This document shows positions 9,030 to 17,979 of a stretch of 64,000 bases of DNA, in pieces. Position numbers and translations under genes: made by a program. The DNA comes from Gammaproteobacteria bacterium (GTDB taxonomy: Bacteria > Pseudomonadota > Gammaproteobacteria > Pseudomonadales > Azotimanducaceae). Location of the stretch: positions 186,001 to 250,000 of the forward strand of contig JAPOWH010000006.1 in the NCBI GenBank assembly GCA_026707735.1, in the 5' to 3' direction. How positions within the stretch are numbered: position 1 is the first letter of the stretch; every line of letters starts with the position of its first letter. The notes under the pieces were generated by a model. It had not been told where the DNA came from. It did no database searches and saw nothing but the letters and a program-made list of their open reading frames with translations.

Positions 9030-10502
9030 GTGAGCGGAATTAGTCGGAGATCGATGTTGAAGACAGGCGGGGCGTTCGTTATCGCATCTTCCTGCTTCCA
9101 GAGACTTTGGGCTCGAGACTTGGCGCAATCGGATGCCCTGTCACCAGTGGTGGATTCGGTCACGGAACTACCGCTTCTGAAACTACGGAAGGGGTTCACG
9201 TACCGATCTTTTTCCTGGGCTGGCGATACGATGGCAGACGGATCAGCGACTCCGGGAAGGCATGATGGCATGGCTGCTTTCTCTAGAGGCGACGATCGTA
9301 TGGTTTTGCTACGCAATCACGAGCAAGTCGTTGGATCTAAGATTGGAGGAGAGAGTGTTCCCACCTATGACGATTTCGTGATTCCAGCTGGCACCGAGGG
9401 CCTACCGGATGGTTTTCCGGGGTTCGGAGGTGGCGTAACTGCGGTTTCTTATTCCCCAGATGCCACGCCCGTAACTGTGCCGCTACTTGCCGGCACGGCC
9501 AACAATTGCGCGGGAGGTCCCACGACTTGGGGAACGTGGTTGACCTGTGAAGAGATCGTCCTACGGACCAGCGGGGTTGGTGCCAAGGATCACGGATATG
9601 TTTTTGAAGTTCCCATGGATGGTAGAGCTAGCGGTCGTCCCATCGTCGAAATGGGGTTGTATCGGCACGAGGCGGCAGCTCTCGACCCTAAGACGGGCAT
9701 CGTCTACCTGACTGAGGACAATAGTCGATACTCGGGTTTTTATCGTTTCTTGCCAAAGAATCGCCAACGAAAATACGGCGCGTTGGAAGAAGGGGGTAGC
9801 CTTGAGATAATGCGTGTTCGGGGAACGCCGAACGCTGATCTACGATCGCCATCCACGGGCGATTCATTTGAAGTCGAGTGGGTATCCGTAAAGGAACCTG
9901 ACCATGATCCTGAGAGTTTCGATTCTGATGCGTTTGGCGGAGACGTTGTTGGCACCGGGAGGTCGGGTCCGTATATTCAAGGTGAAAATGCCGGTGCCGC
10001 GCGATTTGCAAGAGGCGAAGGTGCGTGGAGCCACGGCGACTCGATCTATTGGGTGGACACGGCAGGAGGTGCGGCAGGTGCCGGTGTCATCTGGACATAT
10101 AAGCCCGCAGACTCTCGACTTAACGCGTTTTATGTCTCTCCTAGCGAAGCTGTTGCCGATGCGCCTGACAACATCACGATACACAACAATGGCTTGGTGC
10201 TTGCATGTGAAGACGGCGGCGGATTGATGACCGAGTCTGGCGAAGTCGCCAGGGGAACTCGGTTATTGGCGGTCAATAAACACGGACAATTGATCGAAGT
10301 GGGAGAAAACAACGTGATGATTGAGAAAGCAATGACTGACAGACCATCGATCAATCCCGGCGACTACCGAAGGGTGGAGTGGGCTGGTGCTACATTTTCG
10401 CCCGACGGCACGACTCTATTTGTAAACATCCAAACTCCAGGCATTACTTTTGCTATAACGGGACCCTGGGAGTCTTTAGCCGCTGAACAATCTCCGACTT
10501 AA
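9030..10502 (+). CDS. PhoX-family (DUF839) phosphatase-like protein
   Basis: PhoX-type alkaline phosphatases are calcium/iron-dependent six-bladed propellers exported by the Tat pathway to release phosphate from organic esters. The 490-aa product shows the family run of motifs: LLRNHEQ, ANNCAGGPTTWGTWLTCEE, GLYRHEAAALDPKTGIVYLTED, SGFYRF, PDNITIHNNGLVLACEDG and EWAGATFSPDGTTLFVNIQTPG. The N-terminus SRRSMLKTGGAFVIASSC is Tat-like, with twin arginines followed by a hydrophobic stretch. The start is GTG at 9030 with GGGAGA seven bases upstream. It stands alone and no Pho box was identified. Substrate is inferred from the family. Confidence 0.85.
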   Translation: MSGISRRSMLKTGGAFVIASSCFQRLWARDLAQSDALSPVVDSVTELPLLKLRKGFTYRSFSWAGDTMADGSATPGRHDGMAAFSRGDDRMVLLRNHEQVVGSKIGGESVPTYDDFVIPAGTEGLPDGFPGFGGGVTAVSYSPDATPVTVPLLAGTANNCAGGPTTWGTWLTCEEIVLRTSGVGAKDHGYVFEVPMDGRASGRPIVEMGLYRHEAAALDPKTGIVYLTEDNSRYSGFYRFLPKNRQRKYGALEEGGSLEIMRVRGTPNADLRSPSTGDSFEVEWVSVKEPDHDPESFDSDAFGGDVVGTGRSGPYIQGENAGAARFARGEGAWSHGDSIYWVDTAGGAAGAGVIWTYKPADSRLNAFYVSPSEAVADAPDNITIHNNGLVLACEDGGGLMTESGEVARGTRLLAVNKHGQLIEVGENNVMIEKAMTDRPSINPGDYRRVEWAGATFSPDGTTLFVNIQTPGITFAITGPWESLAAEQSPT

Positions 10503-10900
10503 GGAACGTCACGCAGCCACGCACCGACACTAAGGTTTGGCTCCTTCCTTATGCAAACCAGGAGTATGCTCTCAGTATTGCTGTAGCACAATCAACGAGA
10601 GTTAGGTAGATGCGCTGAGGGCTTGGCCTGCGGAACAACTCGACGCCAAGTCTTGTATCTACACCTTCAGCCAAATGTTAGTGTGGACCGTGTTCGTTGT
10701 TTTGTCGGTGCTGCAACTTACTCGAACGCCGAGTCTCCTAGCAATTCGCCTCACTAGGTAGTTCGCTTGCTGACTCTCGAGTGCCAAAGCGATTTGAGTC
10801 GACAAAACCAAGCTCTGTATTGCTAACTGTACTTAGTCTAGTGGCTCTTTGAAGCAACAATGAGGGAACGATTAGTTGACCCTTAGAGCTGACGGTCTAG
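10503..10900. other. About 400 bp without a recognisable gene
   Basis: No supported reading frame, RNA gene or clear hairpin was found between the end of the PhoX-like gene and the TlpA-like fragment that starts at about 10901. It could be the eroded 5' part of that fragment's gene, since the downstream 70 codons are recognisable, but nothing in any frame matches the rest of the family. Confidence 0.4.
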
Positions 10901-11113
10901 ACGAGACTTTGCACCGTAACCACTGATAATTCGCCGCAGCAAACTCAAGGTTACGGCTTCGGTGGACTCGCCGGATCCTATTTGGTGGATACAAACGGAT
11001 GCATTTTCCATACTCATATTTTTCCAATCGAATGGGGACAGTTCCGAGAAACAAGATATGGGAAACAGGTTAAATCGCTAGAGAAGACCTTGAATCCAGC
11101 GGACTCTGAATAG
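10901..11113 (+). pseudogene. C-terminal remnant of a TlpA-like gene
   Basis: After a stop at 10898-10900 the plus frame reads 70 residues ending in TAG at 11111. QGYGFGGLAGSYLVDTNGCIFHTHI matches the last strand and helix of the thioredoxin domain in the neighbouring paralogs (AYGVQHIPKSYLVDSEGCIL). The conserved cis-proline position is altered to Ala (GLAGSYL for IPKSYL). No start, signal peptide or active site precedes it, so it is a leftover of the same expanding and decaying family. Confidence 0.7.
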
Positions 11114-11211
11114 ATCGTCGAAAGAGAAAGATAGGGCGACCCAATCACAGGGACGGTCACACGTGTGTCGCCAACCGTTTGCGGCGCCGCATTACCCCTT
11201 CTAGTTGGCAT

Positions 11212-13098
11212 TTAGTATTCGATAATCCTAGGGCCGCTATCTAATTTCTCGAGATCATCTTCAGTTAAGAACTCCTTTATGGAATCAATTTGGTCATCTG
11301 TAAGTGCTTTTCGAAATTGATTGAATGAAATGAGCGAATATACCGCACGCGACCTCAACTCTTCGCTTGGCAGTGCACCAAGCCTTTCTACCAGGTCGTC
11401 AGGCTGTGAGAATGCCCAAGTTTCGACTATCGAGCTTAAGTAATCTTCTTGTTCGGTGTCCTGCAATCGTTCAAGTAAACCGAGAGCTTGTTCGATTTCC
11501 CCGTCCCGAATTAGTTGAGAACCGACCCAGGTAAACGCAGCTTTCTTGGTTTCGCCTTCTCGAACTTTCGGCAGCATTTGGAGTGCACTCTGGACATCCG
11601 TATAAGCCAATTGGCCAATGACCGCGGCTTCCAAACCCTTCTCGTTAGGTTCAATAGGTCGCTTTAGCGCAATATCCATTGCTAAGCCGGGATCCTTCTT
11701 GACCAAATTGCCTAGTACGACATTCAGCAATTCCTGCTGAATGTTTAATACTTCGGGATCCGTGAGAACCCAATCAAGTGCAGCATATGCATCTTGGTTT
11801 GACCAATTCATGGCGATTGCATTGGCAATAGAAAGCTCCTTGTTACCAAATTCAGACTTGGCAAAAAGTCCAGCAGCTTCTTCGGGTGACGACCGAGACA
11901 ACGACACGACGGCATGTTCTCGTCCCAAATCCTTCACACTTTGTGGCAATCGATCTATATGACTCAGCAAATCATGCGGGTCCTTCCTACCCCACGTCCT
12001 AATCACGGAGTCCTGCAATTGGACGCGGAGAGCGTTTGATTCAAGGGTCGTTACAGCATCAAACGCTGCTTGAGGGTCGAACGTTGACCATGATTGGATG
12101 ATTGAACGAACCAAAAAATCTCCCGTATCGAAGTCCAAGTTCAAGGAATTCTCGAACGTAGTTTGTGGATCATTCAGCGTAGTCTTGTGTAACGCAGTCG
12201 ACAATACGGGAAACAGTATTTGCCAATCTGTAGTCATCGCGTAGATTCGTTGGATTGCTTCAAGACCGTCTCTTTCGATCCACGATTCAGCGGCTTCAAT
12301 AAACGTTGCAACTTGCGAGAGATCAGACTGTTCGTCGTTAGCAAGCACTTCCCATTCCGTTTCAGGTGACGCGATCACTCTTTGGTCGATGTCTCGGGAC
12401 AGCGATTCGAATTCGTAGTGTGTTAGACCCAGCTGGACAGCAATTTCGCGGTGATCTTGCTTCGGCAAGTCATCTCTCGCTTTCAGAATGCCACTAAGCG
12501 CAAGAAGCCTTTTGTTTCTATCAAGAGATCCTGCGTGGTAAATGGCTTTGTCCAAGTCCAGCAGCGACCATTCCTCAAATATCAACTCCACAAATCCTTC
12601 GTGATCAGCACTTGGGAAGCCTTCAACTTGGTCAAGGGCCAAGATTGGGTTCAACGTAGTTAATCGATGCAGAATTTGCCGCGAGACAGTGTCTCGAAGA
12701 CTCTTGCGTGAAATCTCCTGCGCTTTTCCAATTAAGCTCATCAATTCCTGCTCATCGGACTGCAACAGCCTGAGGTGAAGTGCCGCATTGCGCTGGAATC
12801 CATTCTCGAATTTCGATAGATCTTGCAAGTCTTCTAAAGTTTCAATCCTATCTGCTAAAGATTGAACGGTTTCCAATACCTCATTTCGCACAATCGATCT
12901 GTCATCAGCGTGGTTTTCTTGCTCGAATGGGGTTGGTTCTTGGCTTTGCCCTCCACCTTCACACGCGCATAGGCCCAAGAGAATAATCAGGGTGCTAGCG
13001 ACGACAGAATAGATTGTTAGGGAATTGACTGAGGGACGACCCTGACAATGAACCAATCGACGAGTCGAGAGTTTCGTAGCTGACAAGAAGCTCAACAC
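11212..13098 (-). CDS. Periplasmic lipoprotein made of W-x3-D-P alpha-helical repeats (paralog of 4406-6268)
   Basis: The 628-aa protein carries a hydrophobic signal followed by LGLCAC (lipobox cysteine at residue 44 or 46) and an acidic linker. The helical solenoid has the repeat core W-x3-DP-x2-A: IQSWSTFDPQAAFDAV, IRTWGRKDPHDLLSHI, AMNWSNQDAYAALDWV. Alignment with the 4406 product is clear over nearly the whole length, including TLNPILALDQV versus TDPIIALDRV and the terminal ALTDDQI helix. GTG at 13098 is preferred: GGAGG lies five bases before it. GTG at 13104 overlaps the ribosome binding site and is unlikely. It is transcribed divergently from the TlpA-like gene at 13520, which hints at a functional link. 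Function is unknown. Confidence 0.65.
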   Translation of the reverse strand: MLSFLSATKLSTRRLVHCQGRPSVNSLTIYSVVASTLIILLGLCACEGGGQSQEPTPFEQENHADDRSIVRNEVLETVQSLADRIETLEDLQDLSKFENGFQRNAALHLRLLQSDEQELMSLIGKAQEISRKSLRDTVSRQILHRLTTLNPILALDQVEGFPSADHEGFVELIFEEWSLLDLDKAIYHAGSLDRNKRLLALSGILKARDDLPKQDHREIAVQLGLTHYEFESLSRDIDQRVIASPETEWEVLANDEQSDLSQVATFIEAAESWIERDGLEAIQRIYAMTTDWQILFPVLSTALHKTTLNDPQTTFENSLNLDFDTGDFLVRSIIQSWSTFDPQAAFDAVTTLESNALRVQLQDSVIRTWGRKDPHDLLSHIDRLPQSVKDLGREHAVVSLSRSSPEEAAGLFAKSEFGNKELSIANAIAMNWSNQDAYAALDWVLTDPEVLNIQQELLNVVLGNLVKKDPGLAMDIALKRPIEPNEKGLEAAVIGQLAYTDVQSALQMLPKVREGETKKAAFTWVGSQLIRDGEIEQALGLLERLQDTEQEDYLSSIVETWAFSQPDDLVERLGALPSEELRSRAVYSLISFNQFRKALTDDQIDSIKEFLTEDDLEKLDSGPRIIEY

Positions 13099-13182
13099 AT
13101 TCACCTCCCCGATGCGTCATTGATCTCGTGCGCTTAAGTAGATGCGCAATTACGCCAACCCGTTACGAGTCAGAGTTGCGTT

Positions 13183-13203
13183 GTTTCGTCTCAAACACGA
13201 AAC
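13183..13203. repeat. Inverted repeat in the 421-bp divergent promoter region 13099-13519
   Basis: GTTTCGT, seven bases, ACGAAAC forms a perfect 7-bp dyad about 85 bp upstream of the lipoprotein start on the minus strand and 315 bp upstream of the TlpA-like start. A dyad in a divergent promoter region is a plausible operator, but there is no second copy to support it. The rest of the 421-bp region shows nothing else I can support. Confidence 0.3.
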
Positions 13204-13519
13204 TTGACCATTCGGAAAAGTGCCAACACGAAGTGGAACGGTGGCGTCGGTTGCTAAAACGTCGCACTCTAATCAACTATCTGCAAAAGAGAATAGACTG
13301 AGCAGTTGCACTTTGATTGAACACCTCGATGTAACGCTGACGGCAATGCCACAAATGCGCAAACGAAACCAAGTTGATGCCTATGGCATCTAGTAATGGA
13401 GCTTAACTACGATTGATCATCGTGGTTGATTGAGCAACAGGGGTGGTTTCAGCACTGTAGCGCATTTACAGTCGAGGCTTTCCTACTACAGCCGACAGGC
13501 GCGTCGAAGGAGTACGAGA

Positions 13520-14905
13520 TTGACCAGGATCTTTGGAGTTGTAGGGCTCTTGTGCGTAACTTGGTCGCTTGGATGCGCTGAGATGGATTCTGCGAGCCAG
13601 GTTGAAGTACCTGGACAGGGTGAGTCAGAGACGACCGTAGCGACTGTCAGTGGTCATGCCAGCGTACCAGAATCCAATGAAACCTCCAGCGAACGGCATA
13701 AGTCCGCCATCGGTGAAACAGCATTGGAGAAAGTGCCCCCTTACGCTAGTAAGTTCATTGTTTCGGGAGTTTACTCGCCTCGAGTCGAAGTTGACGCTAG
13801 CGTGGTCTTTTCGGCAAGCCTTTCGTCTAACGAGTATCACGTGGACGGTTCGCGCAATGTCATCGACTATGGAACAGTGCAGGTAGAAAATGGCCGATTC
13901 TCAATCGAAGCACACGTTGAGGAGCCTAAAGTCGCCAAATTGGAAATTTCCGATGGAAATTACGCTGTTGCACGACACTATGTCGTGATTGAACCTCGAG
14001 CAGAAATTTCTATTGAGCGACGAAGCCGGATCGACGGAATGTTTGTCGCAACCAGCAATGGGGGACGACACACTAGACTCCTTGATAGTTGGCAATTTGA
14101 CGAGGAGTACGTGTCAGCACTTCGCGCGACGTACATAGCTGCATGGGACGAATCGAGGAGGCACGACGATGGATCAATGGAATTGGACGAAGACTTCGTG
14201 AGGCTTTGGCAGCGAAGCGAGGGAATGAAAGAAAAATATTTGAAACAAGCTGCGTGGGAATCGAAGGACCCATTGGATTCTCTTCTGGCACTGGAGTTGG
14301 CTCGCGGCATCCTCGCGCCAGGCACGCTCGACACGATTGAGGTCATAGCGTTGTACGACCGACTTGCCAAGTCACTTGATCAAGATGTCGTAGCCCGCCG
14401 AGTTACGCCCGCTCGCAACAGGTTAGATGCGCTATTGCAACGAACTGCCAACAACAAAAAGCTGCAACCTGGTCAGCAAGTACCCGAAATAGTTCTAGCC
14501 AATTTGAACGACGAAGAGGTCTCTTTAACGCAAGTAATAGAGGAAAACGATGTTGTGTTAATCGATTTCTGGGCAGTTTGGTGTGCTCCCTGCATTGCCG
14601 CGTTTCCGACATTGAAAGAAATCTACGAAGAGTATGCTGACAACGGATTTGAGATTGTGTCAATTTCACTAAACACTTCGGTTGAGGATTGGAAGCAGAT
14701 CTCAGAAAGGTATGAGCTTCCTTGGATAGACATTGGTGCAATAGAAGACCTCGTTGGACCGACCGCAGTTGCCTATGGAGTTCAAGGCCTCCCCACAACA
14801 TTCTTGGTAGACTCAGAACGTCGCATCCTCCAGAAGAACATCAGACCTGAAGAACTCAAAACGGTGCTCCGGGAGCGATACGATGAACCGACAGTCAGGA
14901 ATTGA
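13520..14905 (+). CDS. TlpA-like thiol-disulfide oxidoreductase lipoprotein
   Basis: The 461-aa protein begins with a compact lipoprotein signal, TRIFGVVGLLCVTWSLGC, Cys at 19. One DUF4369-like beta domain follows (FIVSGVYSPRVEVDASVVF to about residue 175), then the family mark GGRHTRLLDSWQ, a helical segment and a C-terminal redoxin/thioredoxin domain with WCAPC at 354-358 and the cis-proline loop QGLPTTFLVDSE. TlpA-type proteins reduce or exchange disulfides in the periplasm. The start is TTG at 13520, chosen because AAGGAG stands seven bases before it and gives an ideal signal peptide; an upstream TTG at 13430 has neither. Paralogs at 26396 and 28339 carry two beta domains. Confidence 0.75.
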   Translation: MTRIFGVVGLLCVTWSLGCAEMDSASQVEVPGQGESETTVATVSGHASVPESNETSSERHKSAIGETALEKVPPYASKFIVSGVYSPRVEVDASVVFSASLSSNEYHVDGSRNVIDYGTVQVENGRFSIEAHVEEPKVAKLEISDGNYAVARHYVVIEPRAEISIERRSRIDGMFVATSNGGRHTRLLDSWQFDEEYVSALRATYIAAWDESRRHDDGSMELDEDFVRLWQRSEGMKEKYLKQAAWESKDPLDSLLALELARGILAPGTLDTIEVIALYDRLAKSLDQDVVARRVTPARNRLDALLQRTANNKKLQPGQQVPEIVLANLNDEEVSLTQVIEENDVVLIDFWAVWCAPCIAAFPTLKEIYEEYADNGFEIVSISLNTSVEDWKQISERYELPWIDIGAIEDLVGPTAVAYGVQGLPTTFLVDSERRILQKNIRPEELKTVLRERYDEPTVRN

Positions 14906-14998
14906 CGGATTTGGCACTGTGGCCTGCCAATGGGAAATCGGACCATTGTCTAGCAGAGCTTGTACTAAAGTAGCGACATCCACCTTTTTGCACCGGAA

Positions 14999-15772
14999 TT
15001 GACACTGTTCAAAACAACTGCAGAGTTCTACAGCCGTTTTCGAGTTCCCTACCCACTGAGCTTGATTAACCAGCTAATTATCGACGCGGGATTGCAGGAA
15101 TCTTCTGTCGTGTTAGATCTGGCTACTGGACCTGGGAGACTTGCACTAAGACTAGCGCCAGCTGTTCACAAGGTCATTGCGGTCGACATCGAACCAGAAA
15201 TGTTGAGTGAAGGGGCTCGCCTAGCGAAGGACTTAAGCATCAACAATGTCGAATGGACCCAAGCAAGAGCGGAAGATGTTGAATTGGGCAAGGAGTCTCT
15301 CGACTTGGTAACCATTGGCGAGGCAATTCACAGACTGGACCAAGACCTTGTACTTAGCCGAATTAGGCAATGGCTAAAGCAAGACGCACCTATTGCAATC
15401 GTGGGGTCTTTTGCGGTCTTGCATGGGTCACGACCGTGGCAAGTGTCGCTTCGCCACGCATTGAAGAGATGGACAGCCCAAAGGCCACAGGACGAGTCGA
15501 CCAGATGGCGAGGAGAAGATCACGACACCCGGCGAATTGCCGAGGCAGGATTTCAAGAAGTGCAAAACAGGAAATTCAGCATTTCGCACACATGGACAAG
15601 TGACAGCATTCTAGGCAATTTGCTTTCGACTTCTCAATATTCTCGGCAATCACTAGGAGATGATTTGGAAGACTTCGAACATGCGGTTCGAAATGCCTTG
15701 AGTGCATCAGGGGAGGAGACGTTTTGTCAGACAATTCCTTGCGGCTACACGATTGGATGGAACACCAATTGA
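14999..15772 (+). CDS. Class I SAM-dependent methyltransferase
   Basis: The 257-aa protein shows the Rossmann methyltransferase core: VLDLATGPGRLAL (motif I, about residue 38-50), VIAVDIEPEML (motif II, acidic residue for the ribose) and DLVTIGEAIHRLD (motif IV-like). The N-terminus TAEFYSRFRVPYP is typical of the UbiE/Methyltransf_11-like small-molecule methyltransferases. The motif I second glycine is replaced (ATGPG instead of GCGTG) but remains glycine-rich. The start is TTG at 14999, since no ATG fits the family's N-terminus. Substrate is not predictable from sequence or neighbours. Confidence 0.75.
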   Translation: MTLFKTTAEFYSRFRVPYPLSLINQLIIDAGLQESSVVLDLATGPGRLALRLAPAVHKVIAVDIEPEMLSEGARLAKDLSINNVEWTQARAEDVELGKESLDLVTIGEAIHRLDQDLVLSRIRQWLKQDAPIAIVGSFAVLHGSRPWQVSLRHALKRWTAQRPQDESTRWRGEDHDTRRIAEAGFQEVQNRKFSISHTWTSDSILGNLLSTSQYSRQSLGDDLEDFEHAVRNALSASGEETFCQTIPCGYTIGWNTN

Positions 15773-15864
15773 ATTGTTTTGCACATTGATTTGGTCGCGA
15801 TGCGAATGATGTCTCAATCTCTTTTGCAATGTGTAGTCGCTCAACGGGCAAGGAGCAGTTCTAT

Positions 15865-17085
15865 ATGAGATCGCGTGTGGTAGTCGGAATTTTGCTCATA
15901 GGATTCCTTCAATTCCATTCGGTTGCAATTGACGCCAATGACGTCCAAGGGAGCCCCAACGGAGCAAACGCGAATGAGCGCGTAACGTACGTGACTACCG
16001 AAAACTTCCAGTCTGAAGTTTTGGAGTCGAATCTGCCAGTGCTCGTGGACTTTACCGCTACCTGGTGCGCTCACTGCAAGACAGTGGATCCAATCATTGA
16101 AAGTCTGTTGCCCCAGCTATCCGGCACTGCTAAGGTATTCAAGCTCGACATCGACGAGTCGCCCGAGATTTACTCCGAATTTCAGCTGACGGGCGTTCCC
16201 ACAGTACTGTTTTTCAATAGCGGAAAGGAAGAACATAGGATCACCGGGCCACAATCTAGGGAAGTCTACGTCAAATATCTCGAAGGCATGCACCGGGGCA
16301 CGCCCGCATTGCAAATCAAGATTGCATTGCTCGGGGAAGATTCGTTTAGAAGGGATTTCATCGCGAACCGAAGGCCAGAAGTACTTCGAGAAGCCCTTGA
16401 GCACTATCCGAACCTGCTCAAGGATAAATTCGAGAACGGCCAATCTCCACTCTCGCTGGTTCTCAATTATCGTGATGGCGGACTGCACGAACATATCGAA
16501 TTGCTGTTGGCGGAGAATCCAAAACTCAGCCTAGGCGATCATGTGGGGATTGGACAATGCGAAGAATTTGAACGCCTAGTTAGCCAAGATCCGGCAGCAG
16601 TAAATCGCACCGATCCCGATGGCAACTCTCCACTCCTTACTGCTTTGATTCATCATGGCCGATTGAAAGAGAAAAGCTGTCTGCGTGCGGTTCTGGATGT
16701 TGGCGCCGATCCTGGAATGACAGATTCATCGGCATTCACTGTCGGCCGAGCTGCGGTAATACCATCTAATTGGAGGTTTCTCGAAGAATTGTTGGAGAAG
16801 GGGCTAGACACCAAGCACACCGACGAGGACGGCCGAAATGCGTTGCATTGGGCAGCGTTCTACGGTTTTTCTCCCACCGTGAAGCCACTGCTGGATCATG
16901 GTGCTGACCCCGCAATTCGGGCATTGAACGGGGAGACTGCCGCCGACATCGTTCGGCAAAAACGTGATCTATGGCAAACCACGATTGAGGGCAAGACTTC
17001 AGTATCTGAAGACTTAAGGAGTATGTTGGCAATGTACGATGATCTTCTAGCTATGCTAGAAGGTCCATCGGAGAATGAAGAATAG
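15865..17085 (+). CDS. Exported thioredoxin-ankyrin fusion protein (paralog of 31121-32182)
   Basis: The 406-aa product has a signal peptide (MRSRVVVGILLIGFLQFHSVAIDA), a classical thioredoxin domain with WCAHC at residues 67-71 and VPTVLFF at the cis-proline, then a helical part with ankyrin-type repeats: DGNSPLLTALIHHG, DGRNALHWAAFYGFSPTVKPLLDHGADP. Redox activity in the periplasm combined with protein binding through ankyrins is the likely role. Its paralog at 31121 matches throughout (FENGQSPLSLVLNY versus FTNGQSPLSIVLNF). ATG at 15865 is chosen for AAGGAG nine bases upstream. It follows a methyltransferase and precedes the split FGE-like gene on the same strand. Confidence 0.75.
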   Translation: MRSRVVVGILLIGFLQFHSVAIDANDVQGSPNGANANERVTYVTTENFQSEVLESNLPVLVDFTATWCAHCKTVDPIIESLLPQLSGTAKVFKLDIDESPEIYSEFQLTGVPTVLFFNSGKEEHRITGPQSREVYVKYLEGMHRGTPALQIKIALLGEDSFRRDFIANRRPEVLREALEHYPNLLKDKFENGQSPLSLVLNYRDGGLHEHIELLLAENPKLSLGDHVGIGQCEEFERLVSQDPAAVNRTDPDGNSPLLTALIHHGRLKEKSCLRAVLDVGADPGMTDSSAFTVGRAAVIPSNWRFLEELLEKGLDTKHTDEDGRNALHWAAFYGFSPTVKPLLDHGADPAIRALNGETAADIVRQKRDLWQTTIEGKTSVSEDLRSMLAMYDDLLAMLEGPSENEE

Positions 17086-17179
17086 GAGTTGCGTCTCATG
17101 CATCAATGGGACGCTCGATCCCGCCAATTGTCATTTGGGCCTGAGTACCGCCTCCAAGCAATAGCAGCAATGCTTTTTG

Positions 17180-17526
17180 ATGTCACGAGTTTCGGAGTTC
17201 GCCCAATTGTTGGTGCATAGACTTTGCTTGTTGAGCACAGTCACGGTGGGGTCGATTTCGATCATTGCAGATGATATTGCTATAGAACCTGCAGCGGACC
17301 AGAGTCCGTCTGAAACAGCCTTTAGAGATTCCTTGAATTCGGGCGGACATGGACCAGAAATGGTTGTCGTACCAGCAGCGACCTTTCGCATGGGTTGCAT
17401 GGAGGAAGACGACTGCCCAGAAACAGAATTGCCTGTTCACAAAGTCTGAGTTGCCAAATTCGCATTAGGCAAGTACGAAGTTACCTTTGAGGAATACGAC
17501 AGATTCGCTAAAGCTACTGAACATCG
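17180..17526 (+). pseudogene. 5' half of a formylglycine-generating-enzyme-like gene, interrupted
   Basis: The frame opens with a hydrophobic leader and reaches GPEMVVVPAATFRMGC, the start of the FGE/sulfatase-modifying-factor domain (PEMVxxPAGxFxMG), then ELPVHKV, a TGA at 17447-17449, and in the same frame FALGKYEVTFEEYDRFAKATEHR. At 17526 homology stops and foreign DNA begins. The missing 3' half is at 25517-26083. Members of this fold activate sulfatases, sit in iron- or copper-dependent oxidations, or act as non-catalytic binding modules. The extra stop shows the gene is dead even without the insertion, unless the TGA arose later. Confidence 0.75.
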
Positions 17527-17528
17527 GT

Positions 17529-17852
17529 GGCTCATTTGTAATTAAGTGTTGAAATCTTCTCCATTTGATGGGTTCAAAACTTCCCACTCTCTGAGCGCGG
17601 GCCGTCAAATCGCCTGCCTTCGGTCTTCGACCGGTCGAGATTCTTGCTAGATTCCATGTCTTTCGACCGCCGCACAACGAACGGGCTGGGTTCTCCTGCT
17701 GTTCCAGCTCATCACAGGACATACCAAACAGAAGATCCCGCATAAAGGGAAATGTTTGTTTGTCCATAGATAATCTAGCCTTGCAAATCAATCACTTGGA
17801 ACAAACACTGGGCCAATTTAGCTTGTTTTCAACACTTAATTACAAATGAGCC
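17529..17852. mobile_element. MITE-like element with perfect 26-bp terminal inverted repeats
   Basis: The sequence beginning GGCTCATTTGTAATTAAGTG at 17529-17554 is repeated exactly in reverse complement at 17827-17852, bounding 324 bp. The interior has no transposase; one minus-strand frame encodes MDKQTFPFMRDLLFGMSCDELE and may be a scrap of a former transposase gene. The flanks (ACATCGGT and TTCTGGTT) are not a direct repeat, so one side may have been rearranged after insertion. The left end lies two bases from the break in the FGE-like gene, which suggests this element, or its larger parent, caused the first interruption. Confidence 0.65.
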
Positions 17853-17885
17853 TTCTGGTTAAATTCTTTCTACCTCACTTTAAAC

Positions 17886-17919
17886 AATTAAAAGGGACTT
17901 ATCTGCGAAACTACACAAA
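17886..17919 (+). repeat. Left target duplication and left terminal inverted repeat of the IS1595-type transposon
   Basis: AATTAAAA (17886-17893) is followed by the 26-bp terminal repeat starting GGGACTTATCTGCGAAACTA (17894-17919). Both have exact partners at the right end. Confidence 0.85.
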
Positions 17920-17979
17920 TCACAGAATAAGCTAATTAAATCAATGATTTACATAGAGTAGACAATGGTGAATCTGAAA

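Noticed and set aside
8816-9316. Minus-strand open frame overlapping the start of the PhoX-like gene
   Set aside because: Most of it is antisense to a well-supported gene, the start is unsupported and only the last 70 residues lie outside; no family is recognised.
17465-17791. 108-residue minus-strand frame in the 324-bp element
   Set aside because: It reads through a terminal inverted repeat and has no transposase motif; only its start may be a relic.
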